Positions 35,097-42,992 of a stretch of 46,248 bases of DNA are shown one piece after another. Both the position numbers and the translations under genes were made by a program. The stretch covers positions 1 to 46,248 of the forward strand of contig NZ_JAQOSO010000032.1 of NCBI RefSeq assembly GCF_030068505.1, read 5' to 3'. The notes under the pieces are model-generated. The model had not been told where the DNA came from. It made no database searches and saw only the letters and a program-made list of their open reading frames with translations. Position 1 is the first letter of the stretch, and the number at the start of each line of letters is the position of its first letter. Origin of the DNA: Roseofilum capinflatum BLCC-M114. GTDB taxonomy: Bacteria; Cyanobacteriota; Cyanobacteriia; Cyanobacteriales; Desertifilaceae.

Positions 35097-35187
35097 TGTA
35101 GCGCTACGCGCTAGGGAATAGGGAATGGGCAATAGGCAATAGGTAATCCCCGCGTCTGAAGTGTCTCCCTATCCCCCCATTCCCCCA

Positions 35188-36408
35188 CTAAAGTGCCTCA
35201 CGCTGCAATAACTCTTGTGCTGCTTCTAGCATCTGTGGAGCCAATTCTTGTAAATCTTCCCGATTGTCTAAATAAGCTTGCAGAGCTGATAGAGGATCGA
35301 CTTCCTTCCCTTGGCCTAATTCTGGGAGTCGCGTGCGGGAAAGTTGACTGACTAATTCCGGTTGAATGGTATAACTATGGGCAGCTTCTAGCTGTTGATG
35401 GAGTTCCTGGGAATCGATTAAATCGAGCTGTTCCGAACGAATTTGATAAATCAAACGCACTACAGCATCTTGAATGGATGATTTTTCTAGGGTATGGTTG
35501 AGTTTGTCTTGGGGGTTTTCTGCCTGGGTGAGATCCACTTTAATGGTCTTAAATGCCCGCACATTTAAGGGACAAAACTCTACATGGGTCTGCCTTTTCT
35601 CGATGTCCACCAGCATATAACCCTTCTGTTCTTTCTCTTCACTAAAATCGACCCGTTCAATACTACCCGGATAGACAACCGGGGGGCGATCGCATAAAAT
35701 TTGATGTTTATGGACATGGCCCAGGGCTACATAGTCGAAACAGGGACGGGCTAGAATCGACAAGGGAATGGTAAACCCTTTACCCACAGCTAAAAAGCGC
35801 TCTGCCCCATAATGGGCATTATCGACCATCACATGGGCTAAAAGAATGGTGGGAATATCAGAATTGAGGCGGCGAATTTGGGCTTCGAGGGCAGTTCGCA
35901 AACGGTCGATTAACTGATGATTAATTTCTGATAGCGATAATTCTTTGGTTTCTGGACGAGTGAATAAACTCGAACGGGTTAACCAGGGTAGGGTAATCAC
36001 TTGAACGGGGCCGTGGGGGGTGGTAATCTGATGCAAAGCTAGGCGATCGCCCACAATAAACCCTGGAACCCCCAAAGTTTGGTAAATCGATAAACTCGCC
36101 CCCCCCTTCCCTTGAGCATGTTGGTCATGATTTCCCACCAATAACACCGTCGGAATATTCGCCTCCACTAACCGGTAGAATTGCCGCGCAAACGCTTGAC
36201 TCACATAGGGAGGAGGAGTCGCATCCGGGAAAGCATCGCCCCCAAATAAGACTAAATCCACCGGTTCGGCGATCGCGCGATCGATACATTCCGACAAACT
36301 CCTGATAAAATCTTCCAAGCGCGTATTCAGCCCAGTTTCCGGATTCACCCGTCCATGACTCAACCCACTCCCCAAATGGATATCCGATAAATGTAAAACC
36401 TTAATCAT
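35188..36408 (-). CDS. sbcD: SbcD-like DNA repair exonuclease subunit
   Basis: This 406-residue protein is an Mre11/SbcD-type metallophosphatase. Motifs in order are LHLSDIHLG, LVLFGGDAF, LVGNHDQHA, LLAHVMVD and LGHVHKHQ, followed by a family-typical cap region (RPPVVYPGSIERVDFSE). With SbcC it cuts DNA ends and hairpins using manganese. The length matches cyanobacterial SbcD. No sbcC is adjacent. The C-terminal part (about 300-406) is helical and less conserved. It stands alone between the pentapeptide-repeat gene and a repeat-rich gap. Confidence 0.9.
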   Translation of the reverse strand: MIKVLHLSDIHLGSGLSHGRVNPETGLNTRLEDFIRSLSECIDRAIAEPVDLVLFGGDAFPDATPPPYVSQAFARQFYRLVEANIPTVLLVGNHDQHAQGKGGASLSIYQTLGVPGFIVGDRLALHQITTPHGPVQVITLPWLTRSSLFTRPETKELSLSEINHQLIDRLRTALEAQIRRLNSDIPTILLAHVMVDNAHYGAERFLAVGKGFTIPLSILARPCFDYVALGHVHKHQILCDRPPVVYPGSIERVDFSEEKEQKGYMLVDIEKRQTHVEFCPLNVRAFKTIKVDLTQAENPQDKLNHTLEKSSIQDAVVRLIYQIRSEQLDLIDSQELHQQLEAAHSYTIQPELVSQLSRTRLPELGQGKEVDPLSALQAYLDNREDLQELAPQMLEAAQELLQREAL

Positions 36409-36481
36409 ATCCAGTCCAATTAAACGGTTATCCTTCCCAATTTATCCTAGAGCCTTGACACAGCTAAAAATGTGCATTAGC

Positions 36482-36568
36482 GTAGGGTGGGTTAGGCGGC
36501 TAAAACCTAGACTCTGACAGCAATCTATCAATCCGCCGTAACCCACCATTTTAGGGTTGTCACGGCAC
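36482..36568. repeat. Dispersed GTAGGGTGGGTTA-type inverted repeat
   Basis: GGGTGGGTTA...GGCGG at the left pairs with CCGCCGTAACCCACC at the right. The right part (36530-36568, 39 bases, beginning AATCCGCCGTAACCCACC and ending CACGGCAC) recurs exactly at 44995-45033. This is a common non-coding cyanobacterial repeat. Confidence 0.75.
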
Positions 36569-36594
36569 GAGAGCCGTTTACCCATCACCCATGA

Positions 36595-36623
36595 CAAAAA
36601 TACCCCCATAAAGACTATGGGGG
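36595..36623 (-). terminator. Terminator downstream of the patX-like gene
   Basis: CCCCCATA and TATGGGGG form a perfect 8-bp stem with a 5-base loop (36603-36623). On the minus strand it is followed by TATTTTTG. It lies about 75 bases past the stop of the RGSGR-peptide gene, which supports that gene being transcribed as its own unit. Confidence 0.75.
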
Positions 36624-36697
36624 ACTATAGGAGCTAAAGCTGATCATCATGGTATTAGAAGTGCAGGACTAGACAGTATTCCATCCCGACTATCCCT

Positions 36698-36946
36698 TTA
36701 AGTTGCCTGATTCGAGTCAATTCGCCCACTACCCCGACGAGCAATTTCTGTGCTATCAAAAGATTGGGAAGAAGGGCAACCGTTATCACAGCGTCCGCTT
36801 CCCCGATGGTCTTCTGCATAGGTAGCAGATTGACCGAACTCGGAACCAACCGTGGCACTGGTTTGCAGGTTAACCCAACCTATTGAACCAATAACCAAGG
36901 ACAAAAACAGAAAACGATTAACTTTAATGGAGTTGTAGATACGCAT
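36698..36946 (-). CDS. patX: PatX-like exported precursor with two RGSGR pentapeptides
   Basis: This 82-residue protein has an N-terminal secretion-type segment (VNRFLFLSLVIGSIGWVNL). Its mature part contains the pentapeptide RGSGR twice, in DHRGSGRCDNG (codons at 36791-36805) and ARRGSGRID (36722-36736) near the C-terminus. RGSGR is the PatS/HetN peptide that binds HetR. PatX proteins, with a signal sequence and a C-terminal RG(S/T)GR, accompany HetR in filamentous cyanobacteria. Two copies would release two signals per precursor. Cysteines flank the first copy (CDNGC). Starts at 36946 (MRIYN) or 36955 (MFPMR) are both possible. A terminator follows. Confidence 0.75.
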   Translation of the reverse strand: MRIYNSIKVNRFLFLSLVIGSIGWVNLQTSATVGSEFGQSATYAEDHRGSGRCDNGCPSSQSFDSTEIARRGSGRIDSNQAT

Positions 36947-37024
36947 GGGAAACATCTGCCTTGAAGTAACTGTTCTACTTCTCATCGGTTTCCCTAGTTC
37001 ATCCGGATAAACTCTAGAAGTTTA

Positions 37025-38845
37025 TCAACTGAAAACGTCCGTAATTTCTTCCACAATCATCCAACCCCCGGCTAAATTCATCCGTCCGCGCAGACGAACC
37101 CGTTTTTGATCTGCCAGCGTCTGTAAAGCTGCATTGACTAGGGGTTCAGTGGTAATCAGTCGCCAAGTACGCCCCCCCCACTCAGAAGGAGTGCTGACCT
37201 GCAATTGATAGCTTTGTTCCTCTAAACGCTTAAACAGTCCTGATACCTCTAACCCATCAGTACAAGGGTTTCCTAAGCGAGCTAGAGGCGAGGGAACATC
37301 GCCACTTTTGGGATACTCCTGGCCATGGTCTAAATAATAAAATTGCCATTTTTGCCAATCTGGGGAGCCATGGGTCAGATTAAAACAGGGAATAACGGCT
37401 GCTGGGGCGCTTGTATCGGTCAATAAAGCTGATTGTAAGACTTGCACCGGCAGAGTATGGGGGTCTTCCTGGCGTTGAACACACAGCGCTGCCGCCATTC
37501 CTGCGGCTTGACCAATATTCATCACCACCGGTTGTAAGCGGGTGGCTCCATTAGCAATATGGGAGACAGAAATATTCTTTTCGCAAACAAGAAATCCGGT
37601 AATTTCTTCTGGAACTAAACAGCCATAGGGAATAGCAAAAGGCGTTCCCGTCCATCGTCCCCCCCAGCGCACAGCTTTGGGAGCCAGACGGAAGTCAACC
37701 CCTGGATAATGATGGTCGTTGGGATAGTTGGCAATAACAATACTATTAATCTTTCCCGTCTCATCTCTGGGTAAGAGCGCCACATTGCCCTCCGGTTGGG
37801 GCAAAATATCCTGTTCTCGTAGGGTAACTTTGCCTTTAAGTCTCCGACTTTCCCGAAAATAGGGGTAAAGAGCAACTCCTTGTTGAAACTGGGGAAGGAG
37901 TGCAGAACGGGGGGAGGTGGTGGAGTCGAGGACAGGAAATTGATTAACCGCTAACCCGTAGCGCTGTCCGAGTTGGCTTTGAATCGTGCGCCCAAAGTTG
38001 AGACTATGTTCTAGGGCTTCTTGTAAGAGGATAAACTGGTCTTGGGGCGACTCAATCAGGCGATTCAGATTTACTCCATAGTCATTGCCCTTAATCGGCC
38101 AATTCATCATCATTGTGCCACCCGGTAAACGGCCATAGCTCAAGAATTTCTCTACACCATGGTTTTCCCATGCACCCGCAAAGGCTGATTCATCAACAGA
38201 ACCGGGAATTTCTGGCGCACTGACTCCTTCTCCATAATCTTGCAGATGAATTACCCAAGTGGGCGCTTGCACGGGATACTTTTGGGTGAGTTCATTGGCT
38301 TCTTTAGGAGCGCTCGGTTCTCCCCATTCCCCTTGCAGTTCCCACCCCCAACGATGGGGAATATCGGCTAAGGCAAGTAAATCTCCCAGTTCAGTTCCAT
38401 CTAGGGTAAGTGTGGCGTTTACCCGCAAGTTTTGAAACCGAACACCGGTTACCCGGTTACCCTTTCGATACACTTCCAAAGGTGTTTGTCCCCAAATCCA
38501 ATCTAGATTGGGCAGCGCGTCTACCCAGTCCCGGAAAATTTGCGCTCCTATTTGGGGACTAAATCCAAATAAACTCACCCAATTATGGTCTAATCCTCCC
38601 GGTTGTTTCTGCCCTAATTCCCGCACAAATGCCCCCCACATTCCCGTTTGAAAGGCTGCCAACTCGCTACCATCGGGAGCAGAGACTCCGGCTGCGGTTA
38701 ACATGCCCCCTAACCAAGGAAATTCACTGACGAGCAGGGTTTGAGCGCCCCTGCGAGCGGCTTGGATGGCGGCACAAGTGCCCCCCGTACCTCCACCGAC
38801 AACGAGGATTTCTACGGTGCGTTCTTCTATTTGTATGTGGTTCAT
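37025..38845 (-). CDS. FAD-dependent oxidoreductase
   Basis: This 606-residue protein opens with a dinucleotide-binding fold (EILVVGGGTGGTCAAIQAARRGAQTLLVSE, residues 12-41) and continues with WLGGMLTAAGVSA, typical of the FAD_oxidored family. A second nucleotide-contact region is DGTELGDLLALADIPHRWG. A C-terminal flavin-binding segment has NGATRLQPVVMNIGQAAGMAAALC. Homologues act on unknown small molecules; some are called xanthan lyase-like in databases, which is not evidence of function. No signal peptide is visible, so it is cytosolic. It appears monocistronic. Confidence 0.85.
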   Translation of the reverse strand: MNHIQIEERTVEILVVGGGTGGTCAAIQAARRGAQTLLVSEFPWLGGMLTAAGVSAPDGSELAAFQTGMWGAFVRELGQKQPGGLDHNWVSLFGFSPQIGAQIFRDWVDALPNLDWIWGQTPLEVYRKGNRVTGVRFQNLRVNATLTLDGTELGDLLALADIPHRWGWELQGEWGEPSAPKEANELTQKYPVQAPTWVIHLQDYGEGVSAPEIPGSVDESAFAGAWENHGVEKFLSYGRLPGGTMMMNWPIKGNDYGVNLNRLIESPQDQFILLQEALEHSLNFGRTIQSQLGQRYGLAVNQFPVLDSTTSPRSALLPQFQQGVALYPYFRESRRLKGKVTLREQDILPQPEGNVALLPRDETGKINSIVIANYPNDHHYPGVDFRLAPKAVRWGGRWTGTPFAIPYGCLVPEEITGFLVCEKNISVSHIANGATRLQPVVMNIGQAAGMAAALCVQRQEDPHTLPVQVLQSALLTDTSAPAAVIPCFNLTHGSPDWQKWQFYYLDHGQEYPKSGDVPSPLARLGNPCTDGLEVSGLFKRLEEQSYQLQVSTPSEWGGRTWRLITTEPLVNAALQTLADQKRVRLRGRMNLAGGWMIVEEITDVFS

Positions 38846-38910
38846 GTCTTGCCTCAGAGTTGGATACTCTGGGCATTATGGCAAGAAAGGGCTTCGCTTT
38901 GGTCGAGGAG

Positions 38911-38938
38911 GTAGGGGCGAACGGCCGTTCGCCCCTAC
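38911..38938. repeat. 28-bp palindrome, intergenic copy
   Basis: This is the same GTAGGGGCGAACGG-plus-complement palindrome found inside dndD. Here it sits upstream of the FAD oxidoreductase start, in the 258-base gap before the exported glutathione transferase gene. A nearby open frame reading GERPFAPT is translation of the repeat and not a gene. Confidence 0.9.
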
Positions 38939-39103
38939 AGATTTTGGGTTTGATTAAGTTATCACTCCATCGATCGCCTCTGACTCAACCAAGGGTATAA
39001 ATCTTCTAAACTCGTCCAATCCACAATTGAGTTTGAGTCAATTGACGGTCATTCCATCAGGTCTATACAATTCTAGGGCAAACTGATTGAGAGATTGTAG
39101 TCC

Positions 39104-39784
39104 ATGGCCCCATCCCTATCTGCCCCTATTCTCGGTCTAATGGGTGTAATTGCATCACTGCTGATGCCGATGGAGGCGATCGCCCAACCCTCACCCATGA
39201 CTGAAAACCCAACATCTGAACTCCAACTGTATGGTGGCCCAAGGACGCGATCGCCGTTAGTCCAATGGTATTTAGAAGAGCTAAACCTTCCCTATCAGTA
39301 TATCTCCCTCAATATCCAGGAAAATGAACACCGCAAACCAGAGTATTTGACCATTAATCCCATGGGTAAAGTGCCTGCACTGGTGGATGAGGACTTTACC
39401 ATCTGGGAGTCTGGGGCGATTTTGCTGTACTTGGCAGAAAAGTATGGAAATTTACCGGATGATTTGGAAGGGCGATCGCAGCGAGTACAGTGGGTTTTGT
39501 TTGCCAATGCCACCCTAGGGCCAGGGTTATTTTTGCCCGATCGCCGCGATCGAGAAATGCCTCGTTTATTAGCACCACTGAATCAGATTTTATCTCAACA
39601 GCCGTTTTTATTGGGGTCAAACCTGGATGTCGCCGATGTAGCGGTGGCTTCGTATCTGTATTATGCCCAGATGTTAGCCCAACTTGATTATGGTGATTAT
39701 CCCGCTATTGTGGCTTATCTGGAACGCATTACGTCCCGAAAGGCGTTTCAAAACACCTTGGGCCAAAGGTTTGCCGGTTCATAG
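39104..39784 (+). CDS. Glutathione S-transferase-like protein with N-terminal signal peptide
   Basis: This 226-residue protein has an N-terminal hydrophobic signal (ILGLMGVIASLLMPMEAIAQ, about residues 9-28). A canonical glutathione transferase fold follows. The N-terminal domain is LQLYGGPRTRSPLVQWYLEELNLPY, NPMGKVPALVD carries the cis-proline, WESGAILLYLAEKYG is the gamma-glutamyl site, and the helical C-terminal domain has SNLDVADVAVASYLYY. Glutathione transferases are normally cytosolic, so export to the periplasm or thylakoid lumen is unusual. If translation instead began at the internal Met32 (MTENPTSELQ), the protein would be cytosolic. Confidence 0.85.
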   Translation: MAPSLSAPILGLMGVIASLLMPMEAIAQPSPMTENPTSELQLYGGPRTRSPLVQWYLEELNLPYQYISLNIQENEHRKPEYLTINPMGKVPALVDEDFTIWESGAILLYLAEKYGNLPDDLEGRSQRVQWVLFANATLGPGLFLPDRRDREMPRLLAPLNQILSQQPFLLGSNLDVADVAVASYLYYAQMLAQLDYGDYPAIVAYLERITSRKAFQNTLGQRFAGS

Positions 39785-39833
39785 GTATCGCTCCTTTCTG
39801 AGGATAAACCTGACATTAGGGGTTATTTTAGGG

Positions 39834-40334
39834 TTAATGGACGGGAATGGTGTATTCCCTGGCGATCTGTTCAAAGAGGGGATAATATTGGGCGAACTCG
39901 GAACTGGGCGATCGCCCCTCCCAAACATAATAGACTTGATTACTATAGATTCTCAGGGTTAACCGGCTGGTGGTGGTCTCCACGGTGGGGGTTAATACGG
40001 CTTTGATTCCCTGGTTGGTGACGAAGTTCGGGCCAGGCTCTAAACCCTTGAGATCGACCTGGGAGCGGGCAAACCCTTGGATCTGAATCTCTGGGCGATC
40101 GGGATGAGTGAAAATTTGCCCATCTTGATTTTCCGGTGGGGGTAGGGCTTGCCATCGGTGGGGATAGGGGAAGGTAAATCCATAGCGGGGATTTTGATAA
40201 ATTTTCCAGTTACTTGATGGAGGAGTGGCAGAGCAAGCAGAGACTGAAATCAAGACACACAAAGGGATTAGCGCTTTTAACGCCTTCCTCCATCCTCTCT
40301 GTTTTGTAAAGTAATGTAACAATATTGCCGTCAT
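39834..40334 (-). CDS. Lipoprotein, PsbP-like fold possible
   Basis: This 166-residue protein has a membrane-export segment (ALIPLCVLISVSAC, lipobox SVSAC with Cys at about 34). A compact domain begins WKIYQNPRYGFTFPYPHRWQ. A start of the form Y-x-x-x-x-G-F-x-F-x-Y-P-x-x-W is typical of PsbP-like and related small lipoproteins that attach to thylakoid or cell membranes. I would not claim a photosystem role from this alone. The gene is divergent from the ribbon-helix-helix gene 80 bases away. Confidence 0.65.
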   Translation of the reverse strand: MTAILLHYFTKQRGWRKALKALIPLCVLISVSACSATPPSSNWKIYQNPRYGFTFPYPHRWQALPPPENQDGQIFTHPDRPEIQIQGFARSQVDLKGLEPGPNFVTNQGIKAVLTPTVETTTSRLTLRIYSNQVYYVWEGRSPSSEFAQYYPLFEQIAREYTIPVH

Positions 40335-40414
40335 ACAGTCTTTACGTCTTGACAGCTAATGATAGAATCGATAAGGTAATAAGGCATAGCCGGATAGGAC
40401 GACTCCAGAGCTAT

Positions 40415-40762
40415 ATGCAAGACAAGCAAAAAGTTACGCTGTACATTCCCCCAGAACTCCATCGTCGGCTAAAAATACAAGCGGCGGTCGATTTAGAACC
40501 GATGTCAGCCATTGTAGAACGAGCAGTTTCATTCTACCTGGAACACCCAGAGGTTGTGGAAAATATGAACGATTCCCACGGGAAGACATATCAAATCCAT
40601 ACCTGTCCAGAATGTAAAAGTTCAGTCGTTATCAATGATGGAGAACTGGTCACTCTTAAGAATCAGCCCACTGTGCTGTCTGAAGAGGAACTGCCAGTTG
40701 AACGGGTTTCAAATCTTAACCCCACTTCTCAGTCTGGCGAGGAAGAATTAGTTCCGTGCTAA
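40415..40762 (+). CDS. Ribbon-helix-helix protein with C-terminal zinc-ribbon half
   Basis: This 115-residue protein begins KVTLYIPPELHRRLKIQAAVDLEPMSAIVERAVSFYLEHP (about residues 5-45), a CopG/Arc-type ribbon-helix-helix DNA-binding domain. It continues with HTCPECKSSVVINDGE, a CxxC knuckle that resembles half of a zinc ribbon; the second cysteine pair is missing apart from a C-terminal Cys. Such proteins often self-repress or act as small regulators. I chose the ATG at 40415; the longer frame to 40325 overlaps the divergent lipoprotein start. It precedes the ycf46-type gene by 144 bases on the same strand. Confidence 0.7.
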   Translation: MQDKQKVTLYIPPELHRRLKIQAAVDLEPMSAIVERAVSFYLEHPEVVENMNDSHGKTYQIHTCPECKSSVVINDGELVTLKNQPTVLSEEELPVERVSNLNPTSQSGEEELVPC

Positions 40763-40906
40763 ACATTGTCGGATCGTATCCGATTAGGAACGGCCGGGCT
40801 AATCCGATATTTAAGCTAAACCTTTAACCCTTAGTTATCGATTTAGTCCCATCAGGTTAGTCTAGCCGCAACCCATATCCCCACTGTTGCAAGTAGGTCG
40901 ATCGCT

Positions 40907-42409
40907 ATGCGAGAGCAGCTTAGTATTCTGATTAAAGCTCAATATCCTCTAATCTACCTCGTAACCTCTGAGGAAGAGAGGGCAGAGCAATCCATAGCCA
41001 ACCTTGCACAAGGCAAGTCTCCCAGACGACTCTACGTTTGGACAGTGACACGAGGAATGGTCGAGTACGGAGAACCTCGCAGCGTAACCCAGCACAATAC
41101 GTTGTCACCGGAAGCGGCGATCGAATGGGTGATTCGCCAACCTCCCAAAGAAGGCGCGATCTTTATTTTTAAGGATTTGCACTCTTTCTATACGCCAACA
41201 ATCGTGCGGTGGTTACGCGATGCGATCGCCAATTTTAAGGGAACGCAGAAGACAATCATCTTGATGTCTCCTGTCCAAGAAATTCCCATCGAACTGGAAA
41301 AAGAAGTCATTGTACTTGACTTTGCCCTACCCGATTTAGAGGCACTCAATCAAGTCTTATCCACCCAACTCGGTTCGAGTCGGATCAAGACCAATGTGCG
41401 AGAAAAACTCCTGAAAGCAGCTCTAGGCTTAACCCTAGACGAAGCCGAAAAGGTGTATCGCAAAGCCCAAGTGACAGCCGGTCGATTAACAGAATCTGAG
41501 GTAGAAATTGTTCTATCTGAGAAAAAACAGTTAATTCGCCGTAACGGTATCCTGGAATACATTGAAGAAGACGAAACCATTGATGCGATCGGTGGCTTAG
41601 AGGAACTCAAATCATGGCTCAAACAGCGCTCTAATGCATTTACTGAGCGAGCCAGGCAATATGGCTTACCCCAACCCAAAGGAATGCTCATTCTAGGAGT
41701 TCCCGGTTGTGGAAAATCCTTAATTGCCAAAACCACCTCTCGCCTATGGGGATTACCCCTACTCCGATTAGACATGGGTCGAGTCTACGATGGTTCCATG
41801 GTCGGTCGTTCAGAAGCGAACCTCCGAAACGCCCTGAAAACGGCTGAATCCATTTCCCCAGCTATCTTGTTCATTGATGAACTCGACAAAGCCTTTGCGG
41901 GAGGAACCGGGTCTGCGGACTCCGATGGGGGAACCTCTAGTCGGATCTTTGGCTCATTCCTCACCTGGATGCAGGAAAAAGACTCTCCCGTATTCGTGAT
42001 GGCAACCGCCAACCGCGTGGAACGCCTACCCGGAGAATTCTTGCGTAAAGGTCGCTTTGACGAAATCTTCTTTGTTGACTTACCCAACGAACAAGAGCGT
42101 ACAGATATTTTCACTATTCATCTAGAAAAACGTCGCCGAGATGTGTCCCGCTTCGATCTTGAGCAACTCTCAAAGATTTGCGATGGTTTTTCTGGAGCCG
42201 AAATTGAGCAGGCCATTATTGCAGCCATGTATGAAGCCTTTGCCCAGGATCGGGAATTTACCCAACTGGACATCATTGCTGCCATAAAAGCCACGTTGCC
42301 CCTGTCGAAGACGATGCAAGAACAGGTAACGGCCCTCAGAGATTGGGCCAGACAACGGGCTAGACCTGCGGCCGCTTCCGTTGCTGAGTATCAGCGACTG
42401 GAGTTCTAA
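40907..42409 (+). CDS. ycf46: AAA ATPase, Ycf46 type
   Basis: This 500-residue protein is the cyanobacterial and plastid Ycf46 ATPase. Walker A is GVPGCGKSLIAKTT (about residues 264-277) and Walker B is ILFIDELDKAF (about 321-331). Sensor 1 is ATANRVERLPGEFLRKGRFDEIF, which carries the arginine finger region. An N-terminal domain of about 230 residues (MREQLSILIKAQYPLIYLVTSEEERAEQ) is specific to the family. Work in Synechocystis has linked Ycf46 to photosynthesis and carbon uptake regulation; the exact substrate is not known. The next gene is ycf35-type DUF1257, after a gap with two hairpins. Confidence 0.93.
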   Translation: MREQLSILIKAQYPLIYLVTSEEERAEQSIANLAQGKSPRRLYVWTVTRGMVEYGEPRSVTQHNTLSPEAAIEWVIRQPPKEGAIFIFKDLHSFYTPTIVRWLRDAIANFKGTQKTIILMSPVQEIPIELEKEVIVLDFALPDLEALNQVLSTQLGSSRIKTNVREKLLKAALGLTLDEAEKVYRKAQVTAGRLTESEVEIVLSEKKQLIRRNGILEYIEEDETIDAIGGLEELKSWLKQRSNAFTERARQYGLPQPKGMLILGVPGCGKSLIAKTTSRLWGLPLLRLDMGRVYDGSMVGRSEANLRNALKTAESISPAILFIDELDKAFAGGTGSADSDGGTSSRIFGSFLTWMQEKDSPVFVMATANRVERLPGEFLRKGRFDEIFFVDLPNEQERTDIFTIHLEKRRRDVSRFDLEQLSKICDGFSGAEIEQAIIAAMYEAFAQDREFTQLDIIAAIKATLPLSKTMQEQVTALRDWARQRARPAAASVAEYQRLEF

Positions 42410-42413
42410 CAGA

Positions 42414-42464
42414 CTTTCTCTCCTGCTCCCAACAGGAGGAAAGACTAGCGTATCCCTCGCTAGT
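42414..42464 (+). terminator. Two consecutive hairpins downstream of ycf46
   Basis: CTTTCTCTCCTG pairs with CAGGAGGAAAG (42414-42443, one bulged base). It is followed at once by ACTAGCG paired with CGCTAGT (42444-42464) and then TTCATTT. They lie between ycf46 and ycf35 and could be a partial terminator or RNA-stability element setting their ratio. Confidence 0.55.
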
Positions 42465-42565
42465 TTCATTTAAAGCCAGCGATCGCCAAAAACGATCAAC
42501 GGCATAGTTTCAATCCATAAGTTGTCGTTTCTCTCAAACACCGTTTTCTTAGGAGGAAATCTCAA

Positions 42566-42919
42566 ATGTCTCACTTTAGCACCCTGCGTACCAAAATCAC
42601 CGACGCTGAAATCCTCAAGTCTTCCTTGCGTGACCTGGGTATCTCCGTCAAGAGTGAAGCCAATGTGCGCGGATACAACGGCCAACAAGTTCGTGCTGAC
42701 CTCGTTGCTGTTCTCGAAGGCGAGTATGACCTCGGCTGGTCTCGCAATGCGGATGGTTCTTTCGACCTCATCGCTGACCTCTGGGGTGTAGCTAAAAAGC
42801 ACAACCAAACCGAGTTGATCAACTCCATCAACCAAAAGTATGCAGTCAACAAGACCCTGAGCGAAGTTAAGCGTCCTGGTCTGCAAAACGCGAACGTGAA
42901 ATTGGTCGTACAAAAGTAA
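42566..42919 (+). CDS. ycf35: DUF1257 protein, Ycf35 type
   Basis: This 117-residue protein matches the Ycf35/DUF1257 family: MSHFSTLRTKITDAEILKSSLRDLG start, VRGYNGQQVRADLVAVLEG in the middle, and DLGWSRNADGSFDLIADLWGVA. A strong ribosome site AGGAGG lies about seven bases before the ATG. It is soluble with no signal. Function is unknown, but conservation in plastid and cyanobacterial genomes points to a photosynthesis-related role. A terminator hairpin follows after 23 bases. Proximity to ycf46 may be functional. Confidence 0.9.
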   Translation: MSHFSTLRTKITDAEILKSSLRDLGISVKSEANVRGYNGQQVRADLVAVLEGEYDLGWSRNADGSFDLIADLWGVAKKHNQTELINSINQKYAVNKTLSEVKRPGLQNANVKLVVQK

Positions 42920-42942
42920 TTTCTCTAGCGCGTTTCCAAGTT

Positions 42943-42978
42943 AACGGGTTAACCTAATGCTGGTTACCCCGTTTTTTT
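42943..42978 (+). terminator. Rho-independent terminator after ycf35
   Basis: AACGGGTTAACC and GGTTACCCCGTT form a near-perfect stem with a 7-base loop, followed by a run of seven T. It ends the ycf35 transcript and shows that the downstream phosphatase gene starts at 42993, not at the in-frame upstream codon inside the hairpin. Confidence 0.85.
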
Positions 42979-42992
42979 ATGTCGAGAGAGCT

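Noticed and set aside
36655-36858. Minus-strand frame MPRLVPSSVNLL in another phase over the patX-like gene
   Set aside because: It lacks an export signal and any recognisable motif, while the other frame carries a signal segment and two RGSGR motifs.
38766-38957. Plus-strand frame ending RGERPFAPTDFGFD
   Set aside because: It runs antisense to the FAD oxidoreductase start and then through the 28-bp palindrome; no ribosome site is seen.
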